In this document: positions 26,481 to 35,808 of the stretch, in pieces | Numbering within the stretch: position 1 is the first letter of the stretch | How the letters are laid out: the number at the start of each line of letters is the position of its first letter | Source of the DNA: JAOAGA01 sp964540515 | GTDB taxonomy: Bacteria; CALINM01 | Assembly (NCBI GenBank): GCA_964540515.1 | Contig: CAZIMS010000007.1 | Span: 1-64,000 of the forward strand | Direction of reading: 5' to 3' | Length of the DNA stretch: 64,000 bases | Made by a program: the position numbers and the translations under genes | Notes under the pieces: model-generated | Databases searched by the model: none | Told to the model about the DNA's origin: nothing | Seen by the model: only the letters and a program-made list of their open reading frames with translations

Positions 26481-28667
26481 TTATACTCTAATTCTCCTAA
26501 GAAGTAAAGAGTTTGTTACAACGGAAACAGAGCTAAAAGCCATAGCCAGTCCTGCAAACATAGGGTTTAAAAGAATGCCCAAGAAAGGATATAAAACACC
26601 TGCAGCGATTGGTATGCCAAGACTGTTATATAAAAAAGCCCAAAAAAAGTTTTGTTTTATCTTAGAAATAATATTTTTACTCAACAAAATTCCTTTATAA
26701 ATAGTCATCAAGTTAGGGTTGATAATTACTATATCTCCAGCCTCAATTGCAATATCTGTGCCAGATCCTATAGCAATCCCCACATCTGCTGCGGCAAGAG
26801 CAGGCGCATCGTTAATACCATCTCCAACCATTGCTATTTTCTTGCCTTGAGCTTTTAATTGGGCAATAACATTTTGCTTTTCTTCAGGTAGAACTCTCGC
26901 CTTATAACTAATATTATTAAGTCTCTTTGACACAATCTCTGCAACTTTTACACTATCACCTGTTAACATAAAAACATCGATACTCAATCTTTTAAGACTG
27001 CTTACAAACTCAAAGGCGTCATCCCTTAAATTATCAAACAACGCCAGATAACCTAAAAATCTTTTATCTACTCCAGACACAAGACCTACAAAAATATAAG
27101 TAAATCCATCTTCAAGTCCTTCTGGCTCAATCTCAAAACCATTATCTACCAAAAAACTCATTGAACCAACCAAAACCTTATCGCCATTAATGTAGCCAAC
27201 AATACCCATACCAGGAAGGGTCTCAAAATTTTTCACCTCAAAAAAGTCATCAACCCCATACCTTTTAATCACAGCTTCAGCTAATGGATGGGAAGAGGCT
27301 TTCTCTAAAGAGGCCACATATTTTAAAAAAATACTCTCATCAATAACAGAAAAAACCTTAATCACTTCGGGCTTACCATAGGTTAAAGTACCTGTTTTAT
27401 CAAGAACCACTGTATCAATAGTTGATAACTTTTCAATACTTTCGGCATTTTTAAAAAGTACACCTTTCTCTGCAGCCATACCGGTTCCAACAATAACGGC
27501 AGTTGGAGCTGCAAGACCCAAAGAACATGGACAGGCTATAATTAAAACTGCTATCATTGCCTTAATCGCAAAATAAGTGTCAAAACCATAGAATTTCCAG
27601 AAAATTAAACTAATGACAGCACAAACTAAAACAGCTGGCACAAAAATAGCACTTATCTTATCTGCCATCTTTTGGATCGGTGCCTTAGAGCTTTGAGCAG
27701 ATTCAACCAACTTAATTATCTGAGACAAAACAGTATTCTCGCCTACAGAGGTGGCTTCGATAATAAAGGTACCCATCTTATTAATAGTACCTGCCAATAC
27801 AACATCACCTTTTTTCTTTTCCACTGGCACACTCTCACCAGTTATCATAGACTCGTCAACAAAAGAATAGCCATCTAAAATAATACCATCTACAGGAACC
27901 CTTTGTCCTGCCTTAACATAGACAATATCCTTTATAACAACCTCAGAAATAGGTATCTCAACCTCTTTTCCATCTCTTAAAACCACTGCATATTTCGGTG
28001 AAAGCTCAATAAGCTTCTTTATAGCCTCTGATGTCTTTCCTTTTGCCTTTGCCTCCAAGCTCCTACCAAGAAGGATAAACATAATCAAAACGGCACTGGT
28101 CTCATAATAAAGGTGCATACTATCATAACCTTCTTTTCCCAAAAAAATCATGATAGTAACAAAAAGACTATACAAATAGGCACTTCCAGTACCAAGCGCA
28201 ACAAGTGTATCCATTGTAGCTGTCCTTGACTTAACAACCGCTTTAAAACCATTTATATAAAACTCTCTACCAAAGAAAATAACAGGGGTAGCAAGAAGAA
28301 GCTGAAAAATAGAGTTTGCCTTGTCAGAATCAAAAAAACTATAAATATGAAAATGCTCAGACATAGTAATAATAGCAAGGGGGATAGAAAAAATAAGAGA
28401 TAAGACAAAATTCTTGCTCTTTATAGCCCCTTCATCTTTTAAATCTATCTCTGACTTAATATCATAGGCTTCAAAGCCGATAGACTTAATAGCAGCTTTA
28501 ACTCCATCTACATTAATCAACTTGGGATCATACTTAACAATGGCCTTAGCCGTAGCGAGATTTACATTTGCAGAGACAACCCCAGAAGTCTCCAACAACT
28601 TAGTCTCTACCCTTCTAACACAGGAAGCACAATGAAGCCCCCTAATCCCCAAAACTATCTCAACCAT
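26481..28667 (-). CDS. copA: Copper-exporting P1B-type ATPase
   Basis: Cu+ exporter in the inner membrane. From the chosen start the protein has one HMA domain (GLHCASC, a GMxCxxC variant, near residue 12), helices, ITGESVPV actuator motif, CPC in the sixth helix (IACPCSLGLAAP), DKTGTLT phosphorylation site, HP motif in SSHPLAE, and VGDGINDAPAL hinge. TM8 ends AFSSVSVVTNSL, consistent with Cu+. The ATG at 28667 is preferred over the upstream in-frame ATG at 28709, since the domain begins there; no Shine-Dalgarno precedes either, and a TATTAT element two to eight bases away suggests a near-leaderless mRNA. About 728 residues. Confidence 0.95.
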   Translation of the reverse strand: MVEIVLGIRGLHCASCVRRVETKLLETSGVVSANVNLATAKAIVKYDPKLINVDGVKAAIKSIGFEAYDIKSEIDLKDEGAIKSKNFVLSLIFSIPLAIITMSEHFHIYSFFDSDKANSIFQLLLATPVIFFGREFYINGFKAVVKSRTATMDTLVALGTGSAYLYSLFVTIMIFLGKEGYDSMHLYYETSAVLIMFILLGRSLEAKAKGKTSEAIKKLIELSPKYAVVLRDGKEVEIPISEVVIKDIVYVKAGQRVPVDGIILDGYSFVDESMITGESVPVEKKKGDVVLAGTINKMGTFIIEATSVGENTVLSQIIKLVESAQSSKAPIQKMADKISAIFVPAVLVCAVISLIFWKFYGFDTYFAIKAMIAVLIIACPCSLGLAAPTAVIVGTGMAAEKGVLFKNAESIEKLSTIDTVVLDKTGTLTYGKPEVIKVFSVIDESIFLKYVASLEKASSHPLAEAVIKRYGVDDFFEVKNFETLPGMGIVGYINGDKVLVGSMSFLVDNGFEIEPEGLEDGFTYIFVGLVSGVDKRFLGYLALFDNLRDDAFEFVSSLKRLSIDVFMLTGDSVKVAEIVSKRLNNISYKARVLPEEKQNVIAQLKAQGKKIAMVGDGINDAPALAAADVGIAIGSGTDIAIEAGDIVIINPNLMTIYKGILLSKNIISKIKQNFFWAFLYNSLGIPIAAGVLYPFLGILLNPMFAGLAMAFSSVSVVTNSLLLRRIRV

Positions 28668-28786
28668 AGAAATATATAATACAACAACAACCGCCAAAGA
28701 TAAATGCAAAAGAGGGGATGCTAGGGGAGATAGAGTATGTTTTTACTGTTTTTTTGAAATTTTCTTGGTAAATCTTTTTTTAATAT

Positions 28787-29536
28787 TTAGGTTGATATTA
28801 AAAATTGAGTGATTTTTCTTATATTTTTAAAAAACAAAACATCTATATTCCCTAAACCATGTTTTCTAATAATTTTATAATCTTGATACATTTTTATTAA
28901 AATATTTTTTAAATTCCTATTACTCTTTCCACCAGCACGCATATTTATTATTACTTTAGGCAAGTAAAATGTACTAATCTGATTTTTATATAAAAATCTA
29001 ATCATTAACTCATAATCTGCTGCAATATTATAAGACAAATCAAAAAAACCATGTTGATAGTATATTGTTTTTTTTACAAAAAAGGTGGGATGAGGTGGCA
29101 TCCAACCGAAGCGAAAAGATTTCCTATCAAAAGCGCCAGCCTTCCAGTATCTTTTAATCCTTTTTGTATCAAGGGCACTAACATAACAAAGGTCAGTATA
29201 ACATGAGTCGATTTTTTCTTTTGTAAAAACTTCAACAATATCTTTTATGACATCTTTATAAGCATAAAAATCATCGGAATGTAGAATCCCAACAATATCG
29301 CCAGCGGCCTTTTTAATTCCTTTGTTTAAAGCATCATAGATACCATTGTCCTTCTCACTAATTAACTTTGTATCATTGATTCCATGCTTTTTGACCAGTT
29401 CTATAGTATTATCGGTTGAACCACCATCTACGACTATATGTTCAATCAGAGGATAACTCTGAATCTTTATGCTATCAATGCAATCCTTTATGGTTTTAGA
29501 AGAATTAAAGGTAGGAGTTATAATCGAAACTTTCAT
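28787..29536 (-). CDS. Family 2 glycosyltransferase
   Basis: Transfers a sugar from a nucleotide donor in polysaccharide assembly. The GT-A fold N-terminus is clear: VSIITPTFNSSKTI, then VDGGSTDNT and a HSDD acid pair, the usual metal-binding position. 249 residues, no membrane helices. It is the last gene of the 18-kb polysaccharide locus and overlaps the carbamoyltransferase by four bases. Donor and acceptor cannot be predicted. Confidence 0.92.
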   Translation of the reverse strand: MKVSIITPTFNSSKTIKDCIDSIKIQSYPLIEHIVVDGGSTDNTIELVKKHGINDTKLISEKDNGIYDALNKGIKKAAGDIVGILHSDDFYAYKDVIKDIVEVFTKEKIDSCYTDLCYVSALDTKRIKRYWKAGAFDRKSFRFGWMPPHPTFFVKKTIYYQHGFFDLSYNIAADYELMIRFLYKNQISTFYLPKVIINMRAGGKSNRNLKNILIKMYQDYKIIRKHGLGNIDVLFFKNIRKITQFLIST

Positions 29537-31266
29537 GTCTTTCTTAAAACTAATATATTACCCATAACCAAAGCATCCATCTCTGTTCTGAGATAGCAAT
29601 CTAAAGCTTCTTCTGGAGTGTTTACAATAGGTTCATTTTCGTTAAAAGATGTGTTAAGAAGAATAGGTAAACCTGTTTTCTCATTAAATTTAGCTATGAG
29701 AGAATAGTATTTAGGAGAAATATCTTTATGTACCGTTTGAAGCCGACCAGTTCCATCCACATGGGTAACAGCTGGTAGTAGTTTTCTCTTATCTGCCTTT
29801 ATTTTAAATACTTTCTCCATAAAGTATACATCATCTTCACGTTCAAAATATTCAGAAACATATTCTCTCAAAATAGATGGTGCAAAAGGCCTGAAAGATT
29901 CCCTTCTTTTAATTTTACTATTAATGAGATCTTTGGCATCAGGACGACCTGGATGGGTCAGTACAGAACGGTTACCCAATGCTCTTGGCCCAAATTCAGT
30001 CCTTCCTTGAAACCATCCAACTACAGCACCATTAGCCAAAAGTGATGCAGTTTTCTCAATTGTTTCGTTAACATCAACTAATTTAATATACTTTACACCT
30101 TTTGTTTTTAGGATGCTTTCTATTTGTTCATCAGAGTATTCAGGACCTAAATATGCTGATCTTACAAAGTTTCTTTTTTTATTTCCAAGTTCATTGTTGT
30201 AAAACCATAGAGCAGAGCCTATTGCAACACCTGCATCATAGCCTGCTGATGGTATGTAAATTTTTTCGAAACCTGTCATTTCTGTAATCTTACCATTTGC
30301 CACCGAGTTTTGGGCCACTCCACCGGCAATGCAGATGTTTTTAAGGCCTGTCTTTTGTTGAAAACTATTCAGCATATGGAATATCACATTTTCACAATGT
30401 TTCTGAACACTCGCAGCCAAGTCTTTATGATATTCAGTAAGTGGTTCACTCTTTTCTCTTGGAGTACCGAATTCTTTAATAAACTCATCAGAATAAAGCT
30501 TATCTATAAAAGGAGCACCTTCTTCCCATGTCATAGCTACGCCTTTTGTAGCATGAACAAAATACTTTTTATTAAGCTGGAATTTGCCATTTTTGCCGAT
30601 TTTTATAACTTTTTCCATTTTATCCAAATATTTAGGTTCACCATAAGGCGCTAAACCCATAACTTTATACTCGTCACCATAAAAAGGAAAACCTAGAAAT
30701 TGGGTAAAGGCCGTATAAAAAATTCCTAAAGAATGAGGATATGTAACTGAATCTACGACATCTATTTTATTCTCCCTACCTATTGCAAACATGGCTGATG
30801 AAAAATCTCCAAAGCCATCAATGGAAACTATGGCTGATTCTTCGAAAGGTGAGCAAAAAAATGAAGATGCTAAGTGTGATCTATGATGTTCCACATGCTT
30901 TATTTCTGCAGAAATGTCTTTTTCTGAAATACTCAGTGCTTGAGCAAGTTGAGACTTTAAAGAAAAAACTTTTTTTATATTTACCATTCTATCTTTTAAA
31001 AAATTAGGATTTGTAAGTTTTTTCAGAGAACTTATTACCTTTTTGCCAAAGTGAGCAGAAGGATCTCGACCTATGGTAATATAATCTACATCAGCTATCG
31101 TTATTCCCGCATATTGAAGACAAAACTTTATAGATTCTGAAGGGAATCCTGCCCAGTGTTTAATCCTTCTAATTCTCTCTTCTTCTATAGCACAGATGAT
31201 TTCTCCATCTTTTATTAAGCATGCTGCAGAATCACCGTGATAAGCATTAATTCCAAGAATAATCAT
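29533..31266 (-). CDS. Carbamoyltransferase (NodU/CmcH family)
   Basis: Transfers a carbamoyl group from carbamoyl phosphate to a hydroxyl, as in NodU, TobZ and related proteins. The first domain opens ILGINAYHGDSAACLI, followed by HVEHHRSHLASSF with conserved histidines; the C-terminal YrdC-like domain has NTSFNENEPIV and the GRTEFGPRALGNRS loop. 577 residues is the normal size. Setting it among glycosyltransferases suggests it decorates a sugar of the surface polysaccharide or a donor. The start overlaps the preceding glycosyltransferase by four bases (ATGA-type). Confidence 0.93.
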   Translation of the reverse strand: MIILGINAYHGDSAACLIKDGEIICAIEEERIRRIKHWAGFPSESIKFCLQYAGITIADVDYITIGRDPSAHFGKKVISSLKKLTNPNFLKDRMVNIKKVFSLKSQLAQALSISEKDISAEIKHVEHHRSHLASSFFCSPFEESAIVSIDGFGDFSSAMFAIGRENKIDVVDSVTYPHSLGIFYTAFTQFLGFPFYGDEYKVMGLAPYGEPKYLDKMEKVIKIGKNGKFQLNKKYFVHATKGVAMTWEEGAPFIDKLYSDEFIKEFGTPREKSEPLTEYHKDLAASVQKHCENVIFHMLNSFQQKTGLKNICIAGGVAQNSVANGKITEMTGFEKIYIPSAGYDAGVAIGSALWFYNNELGNKKRNFVRSAYLGPEYSDEQIESILKTKGVKYIKLVDVNETIEKTASLLANGAVVGWFQGRTEFGPRALGNRSVLTHPGRPDAKDLINSKIKRRESFRPFAPSILREYVSEYFEREDDVYFMEKVFKIKADKRKLLPAVTHVDGTGRLQTVHKDISPKYYSLIAKFNEKTGLPILLNTSFNENEPIVNTPEEALDCYLRTEMDALVMGNILVLRKT

Positions 31267-32177
31267 CTTCCCTCCAAATGAATATTATAAAGTTCACCAA
31301 TAACATCTTTTACAGTTTTTGCATCTTCTTTAGCAATTTTTTTAATTTCATAAATCTTTGCATCTACTAAAAATCTATACCAAAAACCCTGAAGAAAATG
31401 GAATATCAAACCTTTCATGCCGTCAAGAAACCCCAATTTGAAGAAATACCTATATATAAAGTATAAAAATGGTCTAAAGAACAAAGGCATTTTTACATAT
31501 ACCTTTTCTTTAATCCATCTTTTTCTCTTTTCCTGTGTTTCCGCCAATTTTGACTCAATATTGTCATACTTTAAAAAGTTATATTTCAAATTTAAAATAT
31601 CTATTGCTTCCCTTGTAGCATAACTATTATGCTTATCTATCCACCAGTTAAGGTTTTTTTTATTATCATCAACTATGTCATTGTCAAGAAATATTTTTTT
31701 ACCTTCATTAACTTTTATATGTTCGTCCATCCATCTCTCTTCACAATAACCCTTACCATATCTCCATATCCTTAACAGCCAGATGGGATAATATCCACCA
31801 TGCCTTATCCATTTACCCAAAAAGTTAACTCTTCTTTTTACATATAATCCAGTTATTTCTTGTGGTAAATAAGGTAACTTAACCAACAGCTCTTCTTTAA
31901 GTTGTGGCATAACATATTCGTCTGCATCCAATCGCATTACCCATTCAGTCTTAATTGGAAGATTTTCAAGTGCCCAATTAAATTGTTTTGATTGATTCTC
32001 AAAGGGATGTTGATAGGTTTTATCAGTGTATTTTTTAGCAATTCCTAGCGTGTTATCTGTAGAATATGAATCTACAATAAATATTTCCTCTACCCATCCA
32101 TAAATACTATTAAGGCAGTATTGTATATTTTTTTCCTCATTATAAGTAAGAATAATAACAGAAATTGGTAATTTCAT
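31263..32177 (-). CDS. Family 2 glycosyltransferase (WaaE-like)
   Basis: GT-A type enzyme of 304 residues. Visible motifs: ISVIILTYNEEKNI, VDSYSTDNT, LDADEYV (DxD-type metal site), then a hydrophobic/aromatic region near 245-270. The pattern is close to the WaaE/KdtX family that adds sugars to lipopolysaccharide core, but it serves general polysaccharide assembly elsewhere. I start at ATG 32177, overlapping the methyltransferase stop by four bases; an ATG 33 bases upstream adds a poorly conserved head. Confidence 0.9.
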   Translation of the reverse strand: MKLPISVIILTYNEEKNIQYCLNSIYGWVEEIFIVDSYSTDNTLGIAKKYTDKTYQHPFENQSKQFNWALENLPIKTEWVMRLDADEYVMPQLKEELLVKLPYLPQEITGLYVKRRVNFLGKWIRHGGYYPIWLLRIWRYGKGYCEERWMDEHIKVNEGKKIFLDNDIVDDNKKNLNWWIDKHNSYATREAIDILNLKYNFLKYDNIESKLAETQEKRKRWIKEKVYVKMPLFFRPFLYFIYRYFFKLGFLDGMKGLIFHFLQGFWYRFLVDAKIYEIKKIAKEDAKTVKDVIGELYNIHLEGR

Positions 32178-32821
32178 ATCTTTTGAGCTACTATTACCAT
32201 AGACTTCCATAGATAAGGCAACCTCCCACTACCGTAAAATTTCACTGATTTAAATCTATACTGCGAAGCAAGTTGTAACATGGTATATTTAGAGAAGAAT
32301 TTAATATGTCCACCTTCCCAGTTCACAGTATGATGTTTATCCCACTTGTTTAATAAACAAATAACTAAATTTTTAAAATAACCATGATAAGGTGTAGATA
32401 GTATTAAGTAACCATTTGGCTTCAAATATTCCGATACATTTTCAAGATATTTATTTGGAGAATATAGATGCTCAATAACTTCAACAGACAAAACCACATC
32501 ATAATCTCTTTGAGGAAAGGATGAAGGCAACTTTTTATTATAAGCATTATGAATTTCAAATCTATCTTTAATTTCTGTAAATTTCTCTTTTGCTACCTTT
32601 ATCCCACTTATAGATGCATCAAATCCCCATACATTCCCATAACCCCTTTTATAAAGCTCATACATTATATAGCCTCCGCCACAACCAGCATCTAAAATAT
32701 AAGCATCATTACCTGTCCTTGTCCAATTTAAAGCCTTTAAAATGGCAGGTAAGAGATATATATGAGCAGAGGTCTCAGGCCTGCTCCATCCATAGTCAAT
32801 ATTATTTTTAATATCTTGCAT
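32174..32821 (-). CDS. Class I SAM-dependent methyltransferase
   Basis: Rossmann-fold methyltransferase, 215 residues. SAM motif I is LDAGCGGGYIMYELYKRG near 43-60; motif II acid is in GFDASISG; motif IV region is VLSVEVIEHLYSP. This resembles enzymes that methylate sugars or lipid-linked intermediates in polysaccharide loci. Start overlaps the previous glycosyltransferase by 14 bases. Substrate unknown; a role in chain capping is one guess. Confidence 0.9.
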   Translation of the reverse strand: MQDIKNNIDYGWSRPETSAHIYLLPAILKALNWTRTGNDAYILDAGCGGGYIMYELYKRGYGNVWGFDASISGIKVAKEKFTEIKDRFEIHNAYNKKLPSSFPQRDYDVVLSVEVIEHLYSPNKYLENVSEYLKPNGYLILSTPYHGYFKNLVICLLNKWDKHHTVNWEGGHIKFFSKYTMLQLASQYRFKSVKFYGSGRLPYLWKSMVIVAQKI

Positions 32822-33983
32822 CTTTTAAACAATCCATATATAGTTTGATCATTTTATCTGCCACCTTATCTATATCATAGTTTTCCCTAACAAATATTAG
32901 CCCATTTGCAGACAATTCATTTCTCAGGCTTTCACTCTCAAGAAGTAATTGAATTCCTTTATACACACTTTCGACCTCTGTATCTACAACAATACCTGCA
33001 TTATTTCTTTCAACTTCCTTATATAAACCTACTTTATTTGATATTACCACAGGCACTCCACAAGCCATAGCTTCAATTATTGCAACACCAAAATTTTCAG
33101 AATAAGAAGGTGATACAAAAATATCACAACTTTTTAAAGCCATTAGTTTATCTTTACCTGTCAGAAACCCCGTAAAAGTAACAGCGTTTTTAAGATTATA
33201 CTTTTCTATCCAACTTCTTACTTTGTTCTCATAACCATCTCCATCATCACTACCAGCTATAATTAAATGAACATCGTTCCTTATTTTTTTTAGCTTAACA
33301 AAGCATTTTACCAATATATCTAAACCTTTTTTCCAGTTAATCCTGCCTAAATATAAAATTATTTTTTTCCCACTTAAAAAAGGATATTTGTCAATCAGTT
33401 CTTTTTTGTTGATTGGTTCTTCATACTCTCTTAGATCTATCCCATTCGGGACAACATGTGTTTTCTCAAATAGTTTGGGGAAAAAATATAAAAAATCTTC
33501 TCTTTCTTTTTCAGCTGTAAGATGAATTATACTTGCTTTACTCAAAATTTTCCTACCTATAAGACTCATGTATAGATCTTTTTTTATTTTCTTGAATAAT
33601 TTTAGTTTATAAGCATCCCTCATGAAAGTACCACGCGGAGAATAAATAATCTTAGTATCTCTTAAGCCAGTCAATGGTAATGAATAAAAATCAAAAATAC
33701 CAGTAAAGTGTATTAAATCAAATTCTTTATGCTTTTCCTCTATCTTCTTGAAAAACTGCAAAGAAAATGAAGGCATGAAAATTCTGGGTATTTCTTCCAC
33801 ATAGTCAACACTAAACGGCATCTTGTTTAGGAAATCAAGTTTATTTTTATTATACCCCTTAGGAATAGGAGAAAGGACTTCTACTTTTATCCCTTTTTCA
33901 GTAATCTTTTTTGCAAGTTGTAAGGTTGATTGAAAAGGTCCTCCAATTTCAGGATAAAAACCAGAAATAAAAAGAATCTTCAA
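32808..33983 (-). CDS. Family 4 glycosyltransferase
   Basis: GT-B retaining glycosyltransferase, 391 residues. N-terminus ILFISGFYPEIGGPFQST, then the nucleotide-binding half with VPNGIDL, LYLGRINWKKGLD, and the E-x7-E type motif in SYSENFGVAIIEAMACGVPVV (split: SENFGVAIIEAMACG). Acts in the cytoplasm on an undecaprenyl-linked intermediate, presumably. It is separated by 25 bases from the next gene of the locus. Confidence 0.92.
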   Translation of the reverse strand: MKILFISGFYPEIGGPFQSTLQLAKKITEKGIKVEVLSPIPKGYNKNKLDFLNKMPFSVDYVEEIPRIFMPSFSLQFFKKIEEKHKEFDLIHFTGIFDFYSLPLTGLRDTKIIYSPRGTFMRDAYKLKLFKKIKKDLYMSLIGRKILSKASIIHLTAEKEREDFLYFFPKLFEKTHVVPNGIDLREYEEPINKKELIDKYPFLSGKKIILYLGRINWKKGLDILVKCFVKLKKIRNDVHLIIAGSDDGDGYENKVRSWIEKYNLKNAVTFTGFLTGKDKLMALKSCDIFVSPSYSENFGVAIIEAMACGVPVVISNKVGLYKEVERNNAGIVVDTEVESVYKGIQLLLESESLRNELSANGLIFVRENYDIDKVADKMIKLYMDCLKDARY

Positions 33984-34008
33984 AACAATTCTCTCCTTTT
34001 TTCAGCTA

Positions 34009-35808
34009 TTATACTTCAATCACAATAATGCTCCATATATCCAGCTCTGGAACATGTATATCAATAGAATGACCGTTATTTATTTCAAAATTCAATTCAC
34101 TACCAAAAAAATATTTATTGTTGTCTGGTGTCAAAAATATAATTTTTTTTACTTTTTTAATACCTTCTATTTTAAGTTTTAAATTTTGAAAAATATCATT
34201 ATTATTATTTCCCCAAATATTTAGATTAGGTTTTACATTAATCATACTAATTACGTAATAATTACCAACTCGATAGAAAACATAAGGAAAATTTTTATCA
34301 AATTTTAGAGTTAAGTTATTGGGTATTTCTTTAACTTTTGGATATAAAAACTTGCCATATAAGATAGAAAACTTATTGTACTCTGCTATAGAAGCATTTA
34401 GTAAGTTATTAGCTAAATAGTCATTTTTATGGTAAATATTTACTCCATTTGAAAAAGTCAAAGCCATAAAAGTTTTATAGTTTTTTGGATTGATTATATT
34501 AAAAAAGGGTTGATAGATTACAATATTGTAAAATCCTGAGTTTAAGGCTTCGTTAAGCTCCATATATGTCTTTGGATAAAAAGCAACATTTTCGATCAGA
34601 GACTTATTACCAGGAAACTCCAAAGTCCACAAAAAGTGCTTTCTTGTTTCTCCAAACGTTTTATCCACATTGTCATAAGGCCCGCCATTAATTATATTCA
34701 AGAAATCAGGTTTTATCTTCTTTAATTTATCTTCTATTGTTTTAATGAAAATCTTTCCAATTTCATCTGGTGATAAGTTTATCTTTTGTCCATTGTAAAG
34801 ATAACCAAAATATGCAGCTTCAAACAACCATGTCAAACTATCGTGAAACATACAATCAAATCCAAATTCTTTCACTGCCTTGGCAAGTTGTTCTGCATAA
34901 TAATCTTTCATTGTATAAGGATTACCATCATAAGAATACTCCGAATATAACTTAACCATCTTACCTTTGTTTTTAAAACTTTTATTTAAATCAAAAAATT
35001 GGGGTAAACTATATATATTTTCTGATATATTTATGAGCTCAATTGGTTCATAGATAGCAAAATCTTTCCTTAAACCATTCATATCATTTGCACCCATCTC
35101 ATCATAAAAGCAGACATGGATTCCTTTGTCTTTCAGTAGATTAATAAGTTTTTTTATCTTAGCTTTAGAAATTACTATATCGTTCTTTAGCCCTCTTTTC
35201 CTATAAAAATCATTCCTTGGATGAACCCATGTTTCCTTATCTGTATAAAGAACACCATAATTCGGCATCGTATCATAAAATTGAACGACTGTTATACCAT
35301 AATTTGCTAATTCATCTGCTAAATTTTTAAGTTTATCGTCTTCAGTATCAGGATTAAGAATAAATCTTAAATCAGGACGTAATCCAATAGTCATGATTAT
35401 CTGTTTGCTCCATTCGGATAAAACTGTAAATACTTTATGATCCTTGGCGACTACTGACTGACCTTCATATACTATAACTTCTGCCATATACCCATATTCA
35501 TTGGAAGGCTTATAATCAAAAGAAATTTCTTCATTTTTCCCTGAATTTAATGACAAAGATTTTTGCTTAGAAAAAATAACCTTTGACTCTTTATAAATTT
35601 TTAAATTAACTTTCAGATTTTTGATATCTTTTGCCAGATTACTTAATTTTATCCTAACATTAACCTGTTCATTTTTTGTAAAAACTATCTTGTTTAAATT
35701 TACATAAACAACTACATCATTAGCTCGAGTCTCTGAAATTATGAAAAAAATAAATACTAAAAAATTTATAATTATAACTATGAGTCTTAAAAATCTATAC
35801 GTTATCAT
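34009..35808 (-). CDS. Secreted glycoside-hydrolase-like protein (GH66-like design, tentative)
   Basis: A 599-residue protein with an N-terminal signal peptide (hydrophobic residues ~6-28 ending TRAND), hence periplasmic or outer-surface. Residues ~30-125 look like an Ig-type beta domain; residues ~140-470 have the alternating pattern of a (beta/alpha)8 barrel, with FYDEMGAND, FDCMFHDSLTWL and LWTLEFPGN as possible active-site loops; the tail is beta-rich. This order (Ig, barrel, beta) is that of GH66 dextranases, but I cannot confirm the family. Alternatives are other clan members or an inactive sugar-binding relative. In the locus it could trim or release the polysaccharide. Confidence 0.6.
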   Translation of the reverse strand: MITYRFLRLIVIIINFLVFIFFIISETRANDVVVYVNLNKIVFTKNEQVNVRIKLSNLAKDIKNLKVNLKIYKESKVIFSKQKSLSLNSGKNEEISFDYKPSNEYGYMAEVIVYEGQSVVAKDHKVFTVLSEWSKQIIMTIGLRPDLRFILNPDTEDDKLKNLADELANYGITVVQFYDTMPNYGVLYTDKETWVHPRNDFYRKRGLKNDIVISKAKIKKLINLLKDKGIHVCFYDEMGANDMNGLRKDFAIYEPIELINISENIYSLPQFFDLNKSFKNKGKMVKLYSEYSYDGNPYTMKDYYAEQLAKAVKEFGFDCMFHDSLTWLFEAAYFGYLYNGQKINLSPDEIGKIFIKTIEDKLKKIKPDFLNIINGGPYDNVDKTFGETRKHFLWTLEFPGNKSLIENVAFYPKTYMELNEALNSGFYNIVIYQPFFNIINPKNYKTFMALTFSNGVNIYHKNDYLANNLLNASIAEYNKFSILYGKFLYPKVKEIPNNLTLKFDKNFPYVFYRVGNYYVISMINVKPNLNIWGNNNNDIFQNLKLKIEGIKKVKKIIFLTPDNNKYFFGSELNFEINNGHSIDIHVPELDIWSIIVIEV

